Part shown: in pieces, positions 34,265 to 45,126 of the stretch | Numbering within the stretch: the stretch's first letter is position 1 | Layout of the letters: each line of letters starts with the position of its first letter | Assembly (NCBI GenBank): GCA_946406115.1 | Contig: OX291562.1 | Coordinates: 11,686,001-11,750,000, forward strand | Reading direction: 5' to 3' | Origin: Apoda limacodes | Taxonomy: Eukaryota; Arthropoda; Insecta; Lepidoptera; Limacodidae | DNA length: 64,000 nt | Position numbers and translations under genes: made by a program | The notes under the pieces: model-generated | The model's database searches: none | The model's input: only the letters and a program-made list of their open reading frames with translations | What the model was told of the DNA's origin: nothing

Positions 34265-37200
34265 GTAAATTATTAATTTTCCTTTTTAATCCAATGTAGG
34301 CAGTCAGTTATTACTTTTAAACTAGAGGAGACGCTATAAACAAACGTCGCGTCACAGATTTCGTATATATAAATATATTTTTTATACAAATGAGTAGGTA
34401 GGTACCTTCCACAGTGACGAAGACGTGCGGCATTTAGTTTATAAATTTTACAAAAATACTCTCAATACTAATAATTTTTAGTAAAGTAATTCATGACATC
34501 TACAGTAGCTATGGTAGAGATCACCGCCCTATCAGTATTTGAGCTTTATGTTGAAATGCAGTATGTTATCGTACATATATAAAATATGCTAATACACGGA
34601 ATTTAAAGTAAGAAGTAAAATGTGTAATATTTTTATCGATATAAGTTTTTAAATTTATGCGTTTCATTACTAATTTAAAAAAAAATAAAACGGGATTAAA
34701 CGCGACTATTGGCAAAATAGTCCCTTTTTCCCGACGTTTCGGCTGGGTTACACCAGCCTTGGTCACGGGTAGACTGGCGATGCGCGGCGTCGTCGGCTTC
34801 GAGTGGAGGCGGGCGTCCTGTTGAACTACCCTCACCTTGTCTTTATAATTGTCAAAATCACTACACACAACACTAACGGTGTCCTCGGGTGCGTTCGTTG
34901 GTAAAACTCAAGAGCTGTATTTTCCTATGACTGGATTTCATGCAGGCGACAGTTTGTATCCATCCTCACGATTGAAGTTCTTATGCTTTTTTATTGCAAT
35001 CGCTTCGCGTACCAATCTACGGTAATATTGGCGATCGGTGGATAAAACCTTAGGCTGGTGGAGCTCAATCCAGTGGTTGGAATTTTTTGCAAAATGACGC
35101 GTTTAATCCCGTTTTATTATTTTTAAATTTTTATCGATGTTCCAACGTTAATTTAACAACACTACTTATTTGTTTATTTAGCAAGTCCAAACCCACTGAA
35201 ATTCAATTCTTCTATAGGCAATTTACCTTTATACCCCCTCTTAACCCAAGTCAACTCGCCACTACAACGTCTGTCAAATCGCACTGGGCGATCGCAGTGG
35301 TCTACGGCCTTCTTTCTCTAAGGCATAGTTTCCCAACCACTGGGACGAACCCCACTTGAGGGCGTAGAGTGATCAAAGGGGGCGCGGCCAAGGAATCACC
35401 AAAAGGTCAATAAAGTGCAACCACAATGTTCTCACTACTTATAATGTTTTAGTCTTAAGTTAAGTATTTCTCTATCATATATTGATTTAAAATAAATACG
35501 CCAATTTATATTGTAATCGTTTGTTTAACTTAGAATAATGATATAGCTAAAGGGGCGCAGTAATTTTAGAAAAAAGTTTGGGAAGGCGTATGTGATAAAA
35601 GGTTGGTAACCCCTGCTCTAAGGCTAAAGCCTGTGCCCCTTTAGACTAACTGAGGCAAACAGCAACATTCGGTACTTTATGCTAAAGACAAATGAATACT
35701 AGAATGACATAAATGTTACAGCGTGTGGATTGTCCGCCGTGCGAGATGCAGCTGGTCCACCGGCTGTGTCCCCACGACAACGTAGTGCAGAGCTTTCAAG
35801 TGGAACAGAAAGACAGCTTGGACGAACATCTCGACGCGCTCACTAAGAAACTCGCTGAAAAAGTAACTACCGCTATTGCATTTTTTGGACACCCGTTGAT
35901 GGACATCAAAACAGTCTCTCCGCAGCTCTCTTGCTTCCTCTCCATCCATGTAGCAGTATCTTTTTTTTATATCATTAAGGTGACAAAGAAGCTAACGGTC
36001 CGCCTGATGGTAAGTGGTCACTGCAGCCCGGGCCACCAAGGCGGCATTACTCGCGCCACTTTAAACATCTAATCACTTGTTTCTTGAAGAACCCCTATGT
36101 TGTAGTCTTTAGAAAAAACTTTGGCAGAGAGCTCATTCCACCACCTAAGTGTTCGCGGGTGTATCTATTTAGGTTATAACACAGCATAAAGTGTGAGGAT
36201 AGATTCCCTGCCTATTCACTTCTTAATGGTTATATGTAAGAGTGAAAGATAATACGTCTAAGTATAAATGTGAAAAAATCATTACCGTCTTAGCTTAAAG
36301 ATATCCACTGCTGAAAATAGATCACCCCCATATGTTTCCACGACGACAGCTGCATCTACCTGCGAGTTTAAACCAGGTCTCATATGTCCAGTTTGTAGAT
36401 CATTCTACGCTGCGTCTTGCAGACAAGGTCGCCACTTGACAAAGGTCCATCACGACACTTATCCCCAAATGTATAGTCAGAGCTGTTACGAACGTATGCC
36501 CGTAACATCTACGTTTCACCGACGGTTTTCCGTCCCACAAACGTGCTTATAGGTGGTAGTATAGGTGGTGTGCTTATCGCCGCGCCAGGCACAAACCAGA
36601 GTCGATAGAACTTTACATTTGACAAATTGTATCAATATTATGTGCCCCTTACCGCGAATCGAACACGGGACCTTTGACATAGCAGCCGCGCGCTCTACCA
36701 CTGCGCAACTCGGTTCTTGACAACCTCTGTACCATAATAGGTTATCGGTTCGACGACCGATGTGACCTGTCGATTGTCACACACATTAGTTTTTTCGGCA
36801 AATTTCCTCTAAGATTATGCAACCGTTCTAATGAGCCGTCTTTTCAGAAAAAGCATGTAAAGATCTGTAATTTCCATGACATAATATAGTTTTCTCTAAG
36901 TCAAACTACTACTCTTTATCAAACATTTTAATCTGTTATCGTTCGCCAGCCAGCGGCGTGCATGAGTAACATACAAACTTTTTGATACTTAATTTATTGA
37001 GAAGTGTCGACTATACTATACTGGCACTTTATTTTTTAAGTTATATTGTATTAAATACCGACAGAATAAAGTTCTTTGACTTTCAAGTTATGTCACCAAT
37101 TTCCTTTTGTTGTGTATCCTGTGACTCTTAAGCTATTAAATGGTGAGATAAATTGTGCTATTTTGTCGTTTTTATTACTTGCGATTGACTGTAAGTTTTG

Positions 37201-38800
37201 TAATTCATAATCTTACAGGAAGGTCGACTCCGATTGTCAAAATCCAGAATCCGAGAAACCCAGAATGAGATCGATAACTTGCATCTAATCGATCAAGACG
37301 TGAAAGTAAAGTACCGGGAAGTCATGAACTCTTTGAAGACAGACCTTTTGAGCAACGAAAAAGAATGCAAGAAACTTCAAGAGCAAATAGAATGGGTGTC
37401 CCACCGAAGAGCTGAGCTAAGGGATGAGGTAAGTAAATGCGAAAACTTTTTGAATGATTAAGTTTAATATATAATATAAATATAGGATTTCAAAAGAAAA
37501 GTACTTCTAATTCATGATAGCTTGGTGTCTTTGACTTCAGGATTTGTGATTTCCGGACTCAAACCCTAATGAACGTCTGATGACGCTACTTCTGGCTATA
37601 ATATATCCTTGCCTTAGCTGTTGTTTGTCCTTACTACAGGGGCCTTTCCTTAGAGAAATGAGGCTTAGGCTTCAGTCCACCATGCTGGCAGTGCAAATTG
37701 GCAGACGTCGAGCTAGTAGTCCTTCAAGAGTCAGAATTTTTAACTTGTAAGACTTGGCCTAACGACTGCTGTCGTATGTCAAGAGCCGGAACCAACTGTG
37801 TAGGTATCTAACGTATGGAAGAGTTCGAAAAAATGTGCCACTAGAACGTTCGCCCATCCAATGACTGACCACGCCCAACGTTGCCTATCTTCGCATATAA
37901 TTTTTGATACGTACACATATGTAACTGGACCACGAGGCCCTTCCAATATAGTCTTCCCATCCAATGACTGACCACACCCAACCTCGCTTAACTTCGCATA
38001 TAATAAAGCTCAAGAAAATGTGGCACGATGTAGTCACCCATCCAATGACTACCGCATCCAGCGTTGCTTAACTTTGCATATCATTTATTGAATACACGAA
38101 TGTTACTGAACCAATACCTTCTTCTAATTAGTCTATTAGAATAAGTTTGATTATCCATAATTATAAGTATTGTCTTTATCATACAATCGTGACACAATAA
38201 ATCATGACTGATAATAAATTTACTCTTTAGATACGAAACACATACGTCATTATCGACAACGAGCAAGAAAAAGAAGAAAAAGTGAGCTACGAAGAAAGGA
38301 TTCTAGGGGAAATCGGATGTAATGTTTTGGAATAATTCCAGTCATTTATTTTAAATGGCAGCGCCTTTGCTACAAGCAAGAAGGAACCGGCAGATGGGCA
38401 CAATTTATTTCCTAAAAAGCCTTTTCGTTTTGATTCGAATATATTTTATTTAACCACTGCCGGCTCCTACCTTTACAGCTGCCGGCAGTGGAGGCACTGC
38501 CTAAAAAAAAGCATTAATTTATTTTTCTCCAAACAGGTACGCCACAGTCAAAGGTTATACAGAGAAGCGGCTGCAGAGCTCGCTAGTAATCTAACGGAAC
38601 TGCAAAGGAATTCCGAAGAAAAAAGAGTAACTGAAAAACCATATGAAGAGTATACGGAACACGTGATAAGTTATCGTCAAGAACCACGTCTTCCGTATAT
38701 GAAAGGAGCTGGGTCTATCGTGATTAAAAAACCACCTAATATGGGTTCCGGAACGCACCTGACCCACCGGTTACCAAACTACATAAATCCAATCGGATAA
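34178..38800 (+). CDS. Five-exon gene for a small single-pass membrane coiled-coil protein (unrecognised family)
   Basis: The exons join at 34178-34264, 35722-35862, 37219-37428, 38231-38281 and 38537-38800. Every junction is phase 0 and every intron has GT/AG ends, which is the main evidence. The product is about 250 residues (233 if the 17-codon fourth exon is skipped). Residues 4-21 are a hydrophobic helix followed by KRKWR, so it is probably a signal anchor with the bulk of the protein cytosolic. Next comes a cysteine patch (CPPC, then C-P-H about 10 residues later), then roughly 110 charged heptad-like residues (exons 2-4), and a tail rich in Tyr, Pro and Lys ending in ...NPIG. The start is the first ATG opening this frame; an overlapping upstream ATG frame meets a stop soon after the first junction. 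No enzyme motif is visible. By inference it is a membrane-tethered scaffold or adaptor. I do not recognise the family. Confidence 0.8.
34679..35130. mobile_element. Palindromic MITE with CGGGATTAAACGCG ends, long copy (intron 1)
   Basis: The left end 'aataaaacgggattaaacgc' and right end 'gcgtttaatcccgttttatt' are inverted; the body shares 'ggttacaccagccttggtca' with 23742-23911 and carries extra GC-rich sequence. It lies inside intron 1 of the membrane coiled-coil gene. Confidence 0.78.
35324..35615. mobile_element. hAT-type MITE (292 bp) in intron 1, perfect 8-bp duplication
   Basis: CTCTAAGG flanks both sides (35316-35323 and 35616-35623). The ends CATAGTTTCCCAACC and GGTTGGTAACCCCTG are imperfect inverted repeats of the usual hAT form. 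It ends about 100 bases before exon 2. Confidence 0.82.
35722..35862 (+). CDS. Exon 2: cysteine patch and start of coiled coil
   Basis: This exon has 47 codons between acceptor TTACAG and donor AAA|GTAACT, both phase 0. It encodes RVDCPPCEMQ, a CPHDN motif, then a charged helical stretch ending TKKLAEK. The reading frame stays open past the donor into a degraded LINE end, so an ORF search alone would overextend it. The in-frame join to exon 3 supports the splice site chosen. Confidence 0.75.
35966..36165 (-). mobile_element. Jockey-group LINE 3' end (intron 2)
   Basis: A T-run at 35951-35957, then 'ggtccgcctgatggtaagtg' and 'gagctcattccaccacctaa'. Diverged copy, antisense to the gene. Confidence 0.7.
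36296..36430 (-). mobile_element. RTE LINE 3' fragment (intron 2)
   Basis: On the - strand it ends 'tgatctattttcagcagtgg', matching the conserved RTE C-terminal end (GEAYVQQW) seen at 58500. It lies directly downstream of a tRNA-like head on the same strand. Confidence 0.55.
36480..36716 (-). mobile_element. tRNA-derived SINE head and body (intron 2)
   Basis: On the - strand 'gttgcgcagtggtagagcgc' (A box) and 'gtgttcgattcgcgg' (B box) are spaced as in a tRNA. The acceptor stem does not close and a long body follows, so it is a SINE, not a tRNA gene. Confidence 0.65.
37219..37428 (+). CDS. Exon 3: main coiled-coil exon
   Basis: This exon has 70 codons, with acceptor ATCTTACAG and strong donor GAG|GTAAGT, phase 0 at both ends. 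The sequence is highly charged with regularly spaced Leu/Ile/Val, including ETQNEIDNL, EVMNSLKTDL and ECKKLQEQIEWV. This is typical of a parallel coiled coil. It is the clearest protein-coding exon of the gene. Confidence 0.85.
37852..38079 (-). repeat. Three tandem 5S-rRNA-like modules (intron 3)
   Basis: On the - strand, 38079-38035, 37999-37956 and 37897-37852 each read like the internal control region of 5S rRNA: A-box side 'gcaacgttgggc', then 'ggtcagtcattggatggg'. The spacing is about 80-105 bases. The 5' and 3' halves of 5S rRNA are missing, so these are not 5S genes. They resemble the module inside the GGGTTCCGTA family. Confidence 0.6.
38231..38281 (+). CDS. Exon 4: 51-nt candidate cassette exon
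   Basis: This 17-codon segment (IRNTYVIIDNEQEKEEK) lies between CTCTTTAG and GTGAGC, phase 0 at both ends. Including or skipping it leaves the frame intact. Its acidic/lysine composition matches the flanking coiled coil. It is less certain than its neighbours because it is so short. Confidence 0.55.
38537..38800 (+). CDS. Exon 5: end of coiled coil, C-terminal tail and stop
   Basis: This exon has 87 codons plus TAA, after acceptor CTCCAAACAG in phase 0. It begins VRHSQRLYREAAAELASNL, continuing the coiled coil, then becomes Tyr/Pro/Lys-rich (EEYTEH, RLPYMKG, VIKKPPN) and ends INPIG. No perfect AATAAA follows within 150 bases; ATATAAA-like variants occur near 38815 and 38918. A TTAA-flanked MITE begins 178 bases after the stop. 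Confidence 0.8.
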   Translation, partial: VRHSQRLYREAAAELASNLTELQRNSEEKRVTEKPYEEYTEHVISYRQEPRLPYMKGAGSIVIKKPPNMGSGTHLTHRLPNYINPIG

Positions 38801-38978
38801 ACTACTGTAATGTTATAAAGTCCTGGTACTTCGATAGTATCTGTTTAAATTATGGAGTATTTCTATTTTATCAATTTTACATACTTTTTGTTAAAATATT
38901 TTGTTTTGTTTTATTTATAAAGAACGAATATATATTTTACTTGAAACACAGATGTTTTTTACTGACTACTTATTTTAA

Positions 38979-39436
38979 GGGGGCGATATAGGCGAGAAAT
39001 TAGATAATGTCATATACATTACTATGAGATATATATGTTATATACTTCTTAAGTAATTTATACCGTAATGACGCCTTGAAACTTTTAATTTTTTGTATGG
39101 AATTTAATATTATTACCGTTCGCAGTCACATTTTTTGACTTTTTGCTACAAATTAGAGTCAGTGCACTAGATAACAGGCTATTCTAATTATTTAACTAAC
39201 TTTTATTCCAAGCAAACGCAAAACACGCTTTAAAAATTTGCACAAGTGTTGAAACAATGGTCACCAGATTTTCCAGATTTTTTATTGCATCAAATACAAT
39301 AAATGAAAATCACTCATGCACTAGACAAAAGCAAGTTTTATAACATATATTTTTTTCAATCCTTTAGATGCTATAGTTTAGCCACAAAATTTGCACAAAA
39401 ACTGCGTATTTTCGCGGTCTAGCCTATACCGCAGCC
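38979..39436 (+). mobile_element. TTAA-flanked MITE, copy 3, just 3' of the coiled-coil gene
   Basis: TTAA flanks lie at 38975-38978 and 39437-39440. The ends are GGGGGCGATATAGGC and GCCTATACCGCAGCC. It begins 178 bases past the stop of the membrane coiled-coil gene, so it may lie in or just beyond the 3' UTR. Confidence 0.75.
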
Positions 39437-39719
39437 TTAAGAAGAAAATTGTATATTCTCTTGGCTAGACAAAAAGAAAGATGGAAGTCCTTGGAGGAGG
39501 CTTTTACCCGAAGGGTGTCCATACTAGCCACGACAAAAAAATAAAATTAAAATTAGTTACTTAACATAATCTGATCACCAATGCCTTAAATTTAAAATTA
39601 ATTTTATTCTATCTTATAATCAGAAATTAAATAGAGCTTATTATTTTATTATTATTTAGTATTATATTATTTTAACCATCCAACTTGCATTAGACATATG
39701 TATGTATACTATATATATA

Positions 39720-40080
39720 TTAATAACTAGCATATTCTTGCGACTTCATCTGCGTAAAAAAAAGAAATTTTTACCTACAAAAATACCGAAACTCATAAAT
39801 TCATCCCTTATTTTGCCTTCTAGGGCATAATTTCAAAATGACAAACTTCCAACCCCCATTTTACTCGCTTAGGGGTTAAATTTTGCATAACCCTTAGTGC
39901 TCACCTACGTTATAACAGAAACCCTTTATGCAAAACTTCTAGCCTCATAGACTTTTGCATTATCCGGGATGAATAGTAGTCTGTGAAATTCTAGACTCTA
40001 GAATTCTAGACACATCTCTCAAATTTTATACAGATCAGTTAAGCCGTTCTGGCATGACGTGAGTATCAAACATCCATCCA
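39720..40080 (-). repeat. Helitron-like repeat, reverse, decayed
   Basis: 'actagcatattcttgcgact' and 'cattatccgggatgaatagt', ending near 'cagttaagccgttctggcat', is the module order of the family reversed. Confidence 0.45.
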
Positions 40081-40857
40081 AACTTAATTATATTTGTAGT
40101 ATGTATTACTATAGATAGATACTAAGCTAATACATCGCAATACATATTACACTTTATTTAAACCTAATTCTGTTTGGTCTGTTATGCCTTTATGTCACAA
40201 GGAAGCATCCAATAGACCTGATTTTTTGTACAGAGAGCTGAAGGGACCCAAAAGGGCTTTTTATCTATGTCCAGAATCTCGATTTGAATATTTTTTTTTC
40301 GTGGTGTTGTTGTGGTTGTCTCAAATGGTTTAATATAATTTAAATAATGGTTTTACTTTTAGGCTAAGGGCCTTTTGACAAATGCAAATGAAACCGGTGA
40401 TTTGTGAAATTAGGTCATTCATTAGACTGGTTTTTTAGAAAATACAATTTCAAAGCATGGATTGCTTTTAAGAAATCGACACTGTCAATGTCTGTTAAAT
40501 TACTTAGATCGTTTTTATGCTTCGGACTTAAATATTTACAATGTAGAACTTCAATACATGAAGTAATTATATCAGTAAGTAAATTCTAAAAAAGCCAAAC
40601 ACGTCGGTCAATAAATTGAGATCCTTGCATCTATCATTTGAAAACCGAATATCTAATTTAAAAAAAAAAACTACTATGTATTGTTGTGTTTACTTAAACT
40701 AATTTCATATTGATTTGAAGTTATCAAACTAATTGTGTTAATTGATGAGAAATCTGTTTTCACCTTACTTACACTTATTTGGAACTTACACGTTCTATTT
40801 TGGAAGGACAGGAAGGATAACTTATGCCATAACCACCACTCTGTCCCTGTGACTGGA
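40081..40857. other. No recognised gene
   Basis: AT-rich. The 61-codon frame at 40404-40589 has no support. Confidence 0.5.
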
Positions 40858-41372
40858 GACGAGAAACTTAGTGCAATTTAACCCAATGACATCTCGTTCA
40901 CCACTAGGAAAACTTCATTAACTGAAGGCCCACAATCCCAGACACACCCCTCACAATTTCCAAGACCATTGGGATCCTTGGTGTTGATATCTCCAGCGAT
41001 GTTTAGTTTTGAGATCTAATGTCCTAATGGACGATAAGGTGAAGCTGGCATCTAAAAACCTTGGGAGTACTTAACAGAAGATGAACCCGGATACCAGATT
41101 GGCCCTTTTGATTTGACGACATCTGAGATAGTCGTCGATGATCCCAAACTAACAAGCCGTATTACCCTTTAATCTGCGGAGAGAGTTTGCCTCCCCTAGG
41201 TTGTGGAATGATCTCCCTGCCAAGGTTTTCTCTAAGGACTGCAGTATGGGGTTCTTCAAGAACGAAGTGATTAGATATTTGAACGCGCAACTCGCGAGTA
41301 ATGCCACTGATGTTGCAAGCGTCTATAGACCGCTTACAATCAAGCGGTCCGTTAGCTTGTTTTCCTCTTTTT
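40858..41372 (+). mobile_element. Jockey-group LINE, internally deleted 3' part
   Basis: It runs from 'gagaaacttagtgcaattta' (ENLVQF) through 'gatccttggtgttgatatct' (ILGVDIS) and 'ttgtggaatgatctccctgc' to 'caagcggtccgttagcttgt'. It has several deletions against the 53.9-kb copy. Confidence 0.75.
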
Positions 41373-41429
41373 ACTGTGATCAAGATTTCCCACAAGCGAT
41401 TGTCTTCAATGGTGATCGTTTTCAAGTCT

Positions 41430-41565
41430 ATAATTAACTTCTCTTGAGGGAAGTTATTACAATAGGTCCAAAAATTTAAATCACTAAATTTGCGTTTTTT
41501 TCACGTTTTGAGACCTAGAGAATCGGTTGCCATTGTTTTTAGAGTGATGTCTGTGTGTGTATGAC
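41430..41565 (+). repeat. Dispersed repeat B, copy 2
   Basis: Matches 2362-2487; in both places it adjoins a LINE 3' end, so the two may be linked. Confidence 0.4.
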
Positions 41566-42889
41566 CATATCAATAGATACGCCACTATCGGTCCAGCGGT
41601 TTGTTTTTTATAGGTAAAAAACAGATTTTTTTAAGATAATGTATAAATTCTCTAATATAAAAAAATATTCTCAAGATAAGTTGCTCGTGCGCTACTTGCT
41701 ACCGACCCAATTTTCTTCACCATTGCCGCGCGCGTTGGTGTAGTGTTACATTCAATACCTTCGCGTGCAGCAAAGTAGTAAATAGTAATAGACTTGAAAT
41801 CGATCACCATTGGAGTTAGACAATCGCCTATTTCGCAACCAATTAATCAACGGGGTGGCAAGGAGTAAGGACACCAACTTTTCATGCTGATTGAGAGTTC
41901 CTACGAAATTAGGTATTTAGCTGGTGAGACCGCTGGGTTTAACACGAGGCAACGGAGTAACAGGGTGACTTATTTTTCTGCTTTGACAAATGTAAGTAGT
42001 AAAAATAAGTATAAAAAGTGTTAAATTAGTTCTATTCCGTGTCCAAAATCACAAGCAGAACTTACTTTATTTGAAATAAAAAGGTAAAATATAAAAGAAA
42101 CAAAACCACCTCAGTACCGCTTCGTTCGACCCCACTTTTGTATATCTCGTTAATTCGGAGGGTTAAAATCCCCGAAAAAGTGAGCACTTGCCTTGTTTAC
42201 AAGGTTTTAGATTTTAATTTAGATTGGGGTTGCCAGGTTCTGTGCACAAAATGGCGTAAGTCATCTGAAATTGCGAGAAAAATTAGGGCTTTATATAGGA
42301 GCAATTAGGTTGCGATGTACTTTGTATGTACGTTGGAGAATATCCGAGGCATCCATTAAAATCCCATTCGTGTGTGATCACCTAATACAATATCATCAAG
42401 TCTCGGCCAGGGGTGCTCTTTGAATAATTCCTGGGCAATCTGTTCATACTAAACCAGATTTGTTTCTATAATTGTTTGTTTTCAGAAATATTTTTTTTCT
42501 AAGTGGCTTAAAAAATTGTTTGTTTTTTTTTAAGTGAAAAACGAAATTAATTACAGGTTAAATTTCCAAAATGCCAAATGGCATGAAACATAGCCCTTAT
42601 ATAGTTTTGTCATGTACGTCTGTCTATTCATCCGTCAGTATTTTAGTCTTTTCATTCTGCCATCTTTCCACCGATACTGAATAAATTTTTCATCGCCCTA
42701 CGAAAGCATAGGTACCCTGTCCGATTACTTACTTCTTAGGTAGATAGTTCGTCAATAAGTGGCAAAGGAGCAGTGCTCGCTGGTCAAAAGTTACATGAAG
42801 GTGCCCAAAAAGTAACATTCTCTAAAGAAAAGTAACGCCATAAATTTTTGACAAAATGGTTTTTTGCTATTGATTACTGTAATGAATAT
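41566..42889. other. No recognised gene; repeat-poor
   Basis: 41720-41960 and 42100-42400 are GC-elevated, with ATCGATCACC, CCAATTAATCAAC, TCGTTAATTCGG and GTGATCACCTAAT motifs. They may contain regulatory DNA; no exon is supported. Confidence 0.35.
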
Positions 42890-43179
42890 AATAAAAAAAA
42901 AACTGGTTAAGTGCGAGTGAGCAACGATGGTTCCAAAGGCATTTACAAACATAATTTTTAATATTTTATTTAATAATTCAAAAACTTTTTTCCTACAAAT
43001 ATTAATAATCTATTAGTCTGAATTTTTCCCAGTTTTTTTGCTCCTAAAGTTCGGAACAAAGCGGCCCCCGTGTCAACGTGCCATTATTGGGGCCACAACG
43101 GCCTTAATGGCATACCCAAACGAGTTCAGTCTGCAAGAATTTTATTAATTTTGTTACAGACCTGGGTGCACTTTTTGAC

Positions 43180-43590
43180 GTGAAAAAAATATATTGTATA
43201 GTTCAAACCTTAATTAATTTAATTTGCTGATATTATAATAATTTGCCTATTAAAATAGATTAAAAAAAATTAATTCTGACACTCTATTTTAGGGCTTTAA
43301 TTGAAATTGTTTGAAAAACTAAGACTGATATTCTCTTAATTCTTAATTCATAAAATATATATTAATATTACCAAGTGAATTTGCTGATTTCATAGTTCTA
43401 AATAAATATTTCAATTTTATATCGACAAAAAACCAATAAAATCAAGATTATAAACGTGCGGTCATGTGCTAACGCCTATCGCACGTGGGACTGTGTCTCT
43501 TTGTATACTTCAATAGTGTAATATGTATTTATACACTAGTGGGAACGGCAAGTTTTTGCTAGGGTATGCCATTGCCTTAGGATTAAATTG
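43180..43590 (+). repeat. Dispersed repeat E, copy 1
   Basis: About 400 bases ('atattctcttaattcttaat', 'aacgtgcggtcatgtgctaa', 'tagtgtaatatgt', 'ggtatgccattgcctta') recur at 49785-50190, same orientation, about 6.6 kb away. Unclassified non-coding repeat. Confidence 0.75.
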
Positions 43591-43934
43591 TCTAACGAAA
43601 TACAGCAACATAATGGTTGTTTTAACGCACAGATGAAGGAGATTCAGGAAATTTTGCAATAGCACTTACCGGATAGCTGAATGGCAAATACATATTCACA
43701 GGGCTGTTAGTAAGTGTAGTACCTAACCATAGTGTTAATAAACTTACTTATAAATAGTTTATATTTTCGTACAAGTTACATTTTGCGTATCGGCAATACA
43801 TTGACCATGTTGAAAATAGTTTAAAGAACCTGCTAGTTTTTGGAAATTTGTTAAAAAGCAGCGTAATAGAGACAGAAAAGGTTGAAAAGTATTGCATTAC
43901 GGTGGTAAAGTTGTGGTAGAGCAGGAAGCAACTA

Positions 43935-44425
43935 ATGCTTTTGCGGAATATTTTAGCTTTGTGTTTCTAAATAATTTTACATCTAAGCTACACAAAAGCT
44001 CAGTCACTTACTGCAATTACAGGCTTACTAATAACGGTCAACGGCTTTAGCGTTACGGATTTGCGTCGCGCAGTGAAACGCCTTCAGGCAAGATCATCTG
44101 CTGGCCCAGATGGTAATCCTCCATTTGTCATTTAATTTGTTATTTAGCCTTGAAGTCTCTTCTTTTATATATTTATAACCTTGCACTTCCAACTGAAACG
44201 TATCCTGATGTGTTTAAAATATCTTAAGTTGCTCCAATCCCTAAAGGTACTGATATATCCGAAATTTCACAGCATAGATCTGTGGCAGTTCAGTCAGATG
44301 GAGGTAAAACTTTTAAAAATGTTTTGAATACGTGCATTACTCAGCCAACAAAAAAATATATAGATGACATCTAACATGGTTTTCGACAACCAATCATTTA
44401 AATTTTGTAAGGTACGTTACTGCAA
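43935..44425 (+). mobile_element. Degraded LINE fragment (pre-RT and RT start)
   Basis: Across frames: NAFAEYF, LRRAVKRLQARSSAGPDG, LPTETYPDVFK, VAPIPKGTD and HGFRQ. This is the usual order upstream of and into the RT of Jockey/R1-type elements. Many stops. Confidence 0.7.
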
Positions 44426-44790
44426 AGATGGATACGGGCTTGCAGGTTGATTCTGTATATTTTTAGAAAGTAGGGTCGTAATGACATACTTCTCCGGAAT
44501 CTTGCTATTATAGGCTTCTGAATATATATTCTTATAATATATTATTGCTGAATAGAAAAATGGTTGTTGCATACCATCAATGTTATACAGTAGAGGTACC
44601 TATTACGTTAAAAATAGTTATCTTCTTCTGAAGATGGTTTCAAGACTCAATTAATGCTTTTATAAATGGCGTTTTGTTGACCGACATTGTGCACATTATG
44701 CGTTGAATGTCAATTATCCAACCAAAGAGAATAAGCCCAGATTTGTACAGTGTGTCACACAACATCAATGTCTTTTTAGGTAACCTAAAA
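44426..44790. other. No recognised gene
   Basis: AT-rich. Confidence 0.5.
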
Positions 44791-44884
44791 TATATTTTTT
44801 TCTAATTTTATTTTACCACTTTGTCGGCCTAATAAAAATGTACATCCATGCCAAATTACAGCTTTCTAGTACTAATGGTCTCTC
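44791..44884 (-). repeat. Repeat F, copy 2
   Basis: Reverse complement of 33412-33512. Confidence 0.6.
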
Positions 44885-45125
44885 AACTAAACCACGGACA
44901 GACAAACAGACAGACGGAGAGATGGACGGACATGGCGCATCTGTAAGGGTTCCTTGTTGACTACGGAACCCTAAAAAGGGATTCACAAGTTTTTTAAATA
45001 CCTGCAATAAATCTTATTTACGGAACCCTAACTTAGTGCGTATGCACATGGGTTTTTTTATGAGCTAAAGACCATTTTTAATGTTCCGTACCCAAAGGGT
45101 GCCAACGGAGCCGTATTACTAAACC
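44885..45125 (-). repeat. GGGTTCCGTA-family fragments
   Basis: 'acggacagacaaacagacag' to 'ctacggaaccctaaaaaggg', then a second partial copy 'ttccgtacccaaagggtgcc' at 45084. The LINE at 45127 starts right after. Confidence 0.6.
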
Positions 45126-45126
45126 T

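Noticed and set aside
34152..34290. Upstream overlapping ATG frame as the real start
   Set aside because: It would leave the coiled-coil frame at the first splice and reach a stop in exon 2.
35863..36072. Extension of exon 2 of the coiled-coil gene to 36072
   Set aside because: The frame runs into a LINE 3' end; the donor at 35862 gives exact phase with exon 3.
36640..36716. tRNA gene on the - strand
   Set aside because: A and B boxes are present, but the acceptor stem does not close and a SINE body follows.
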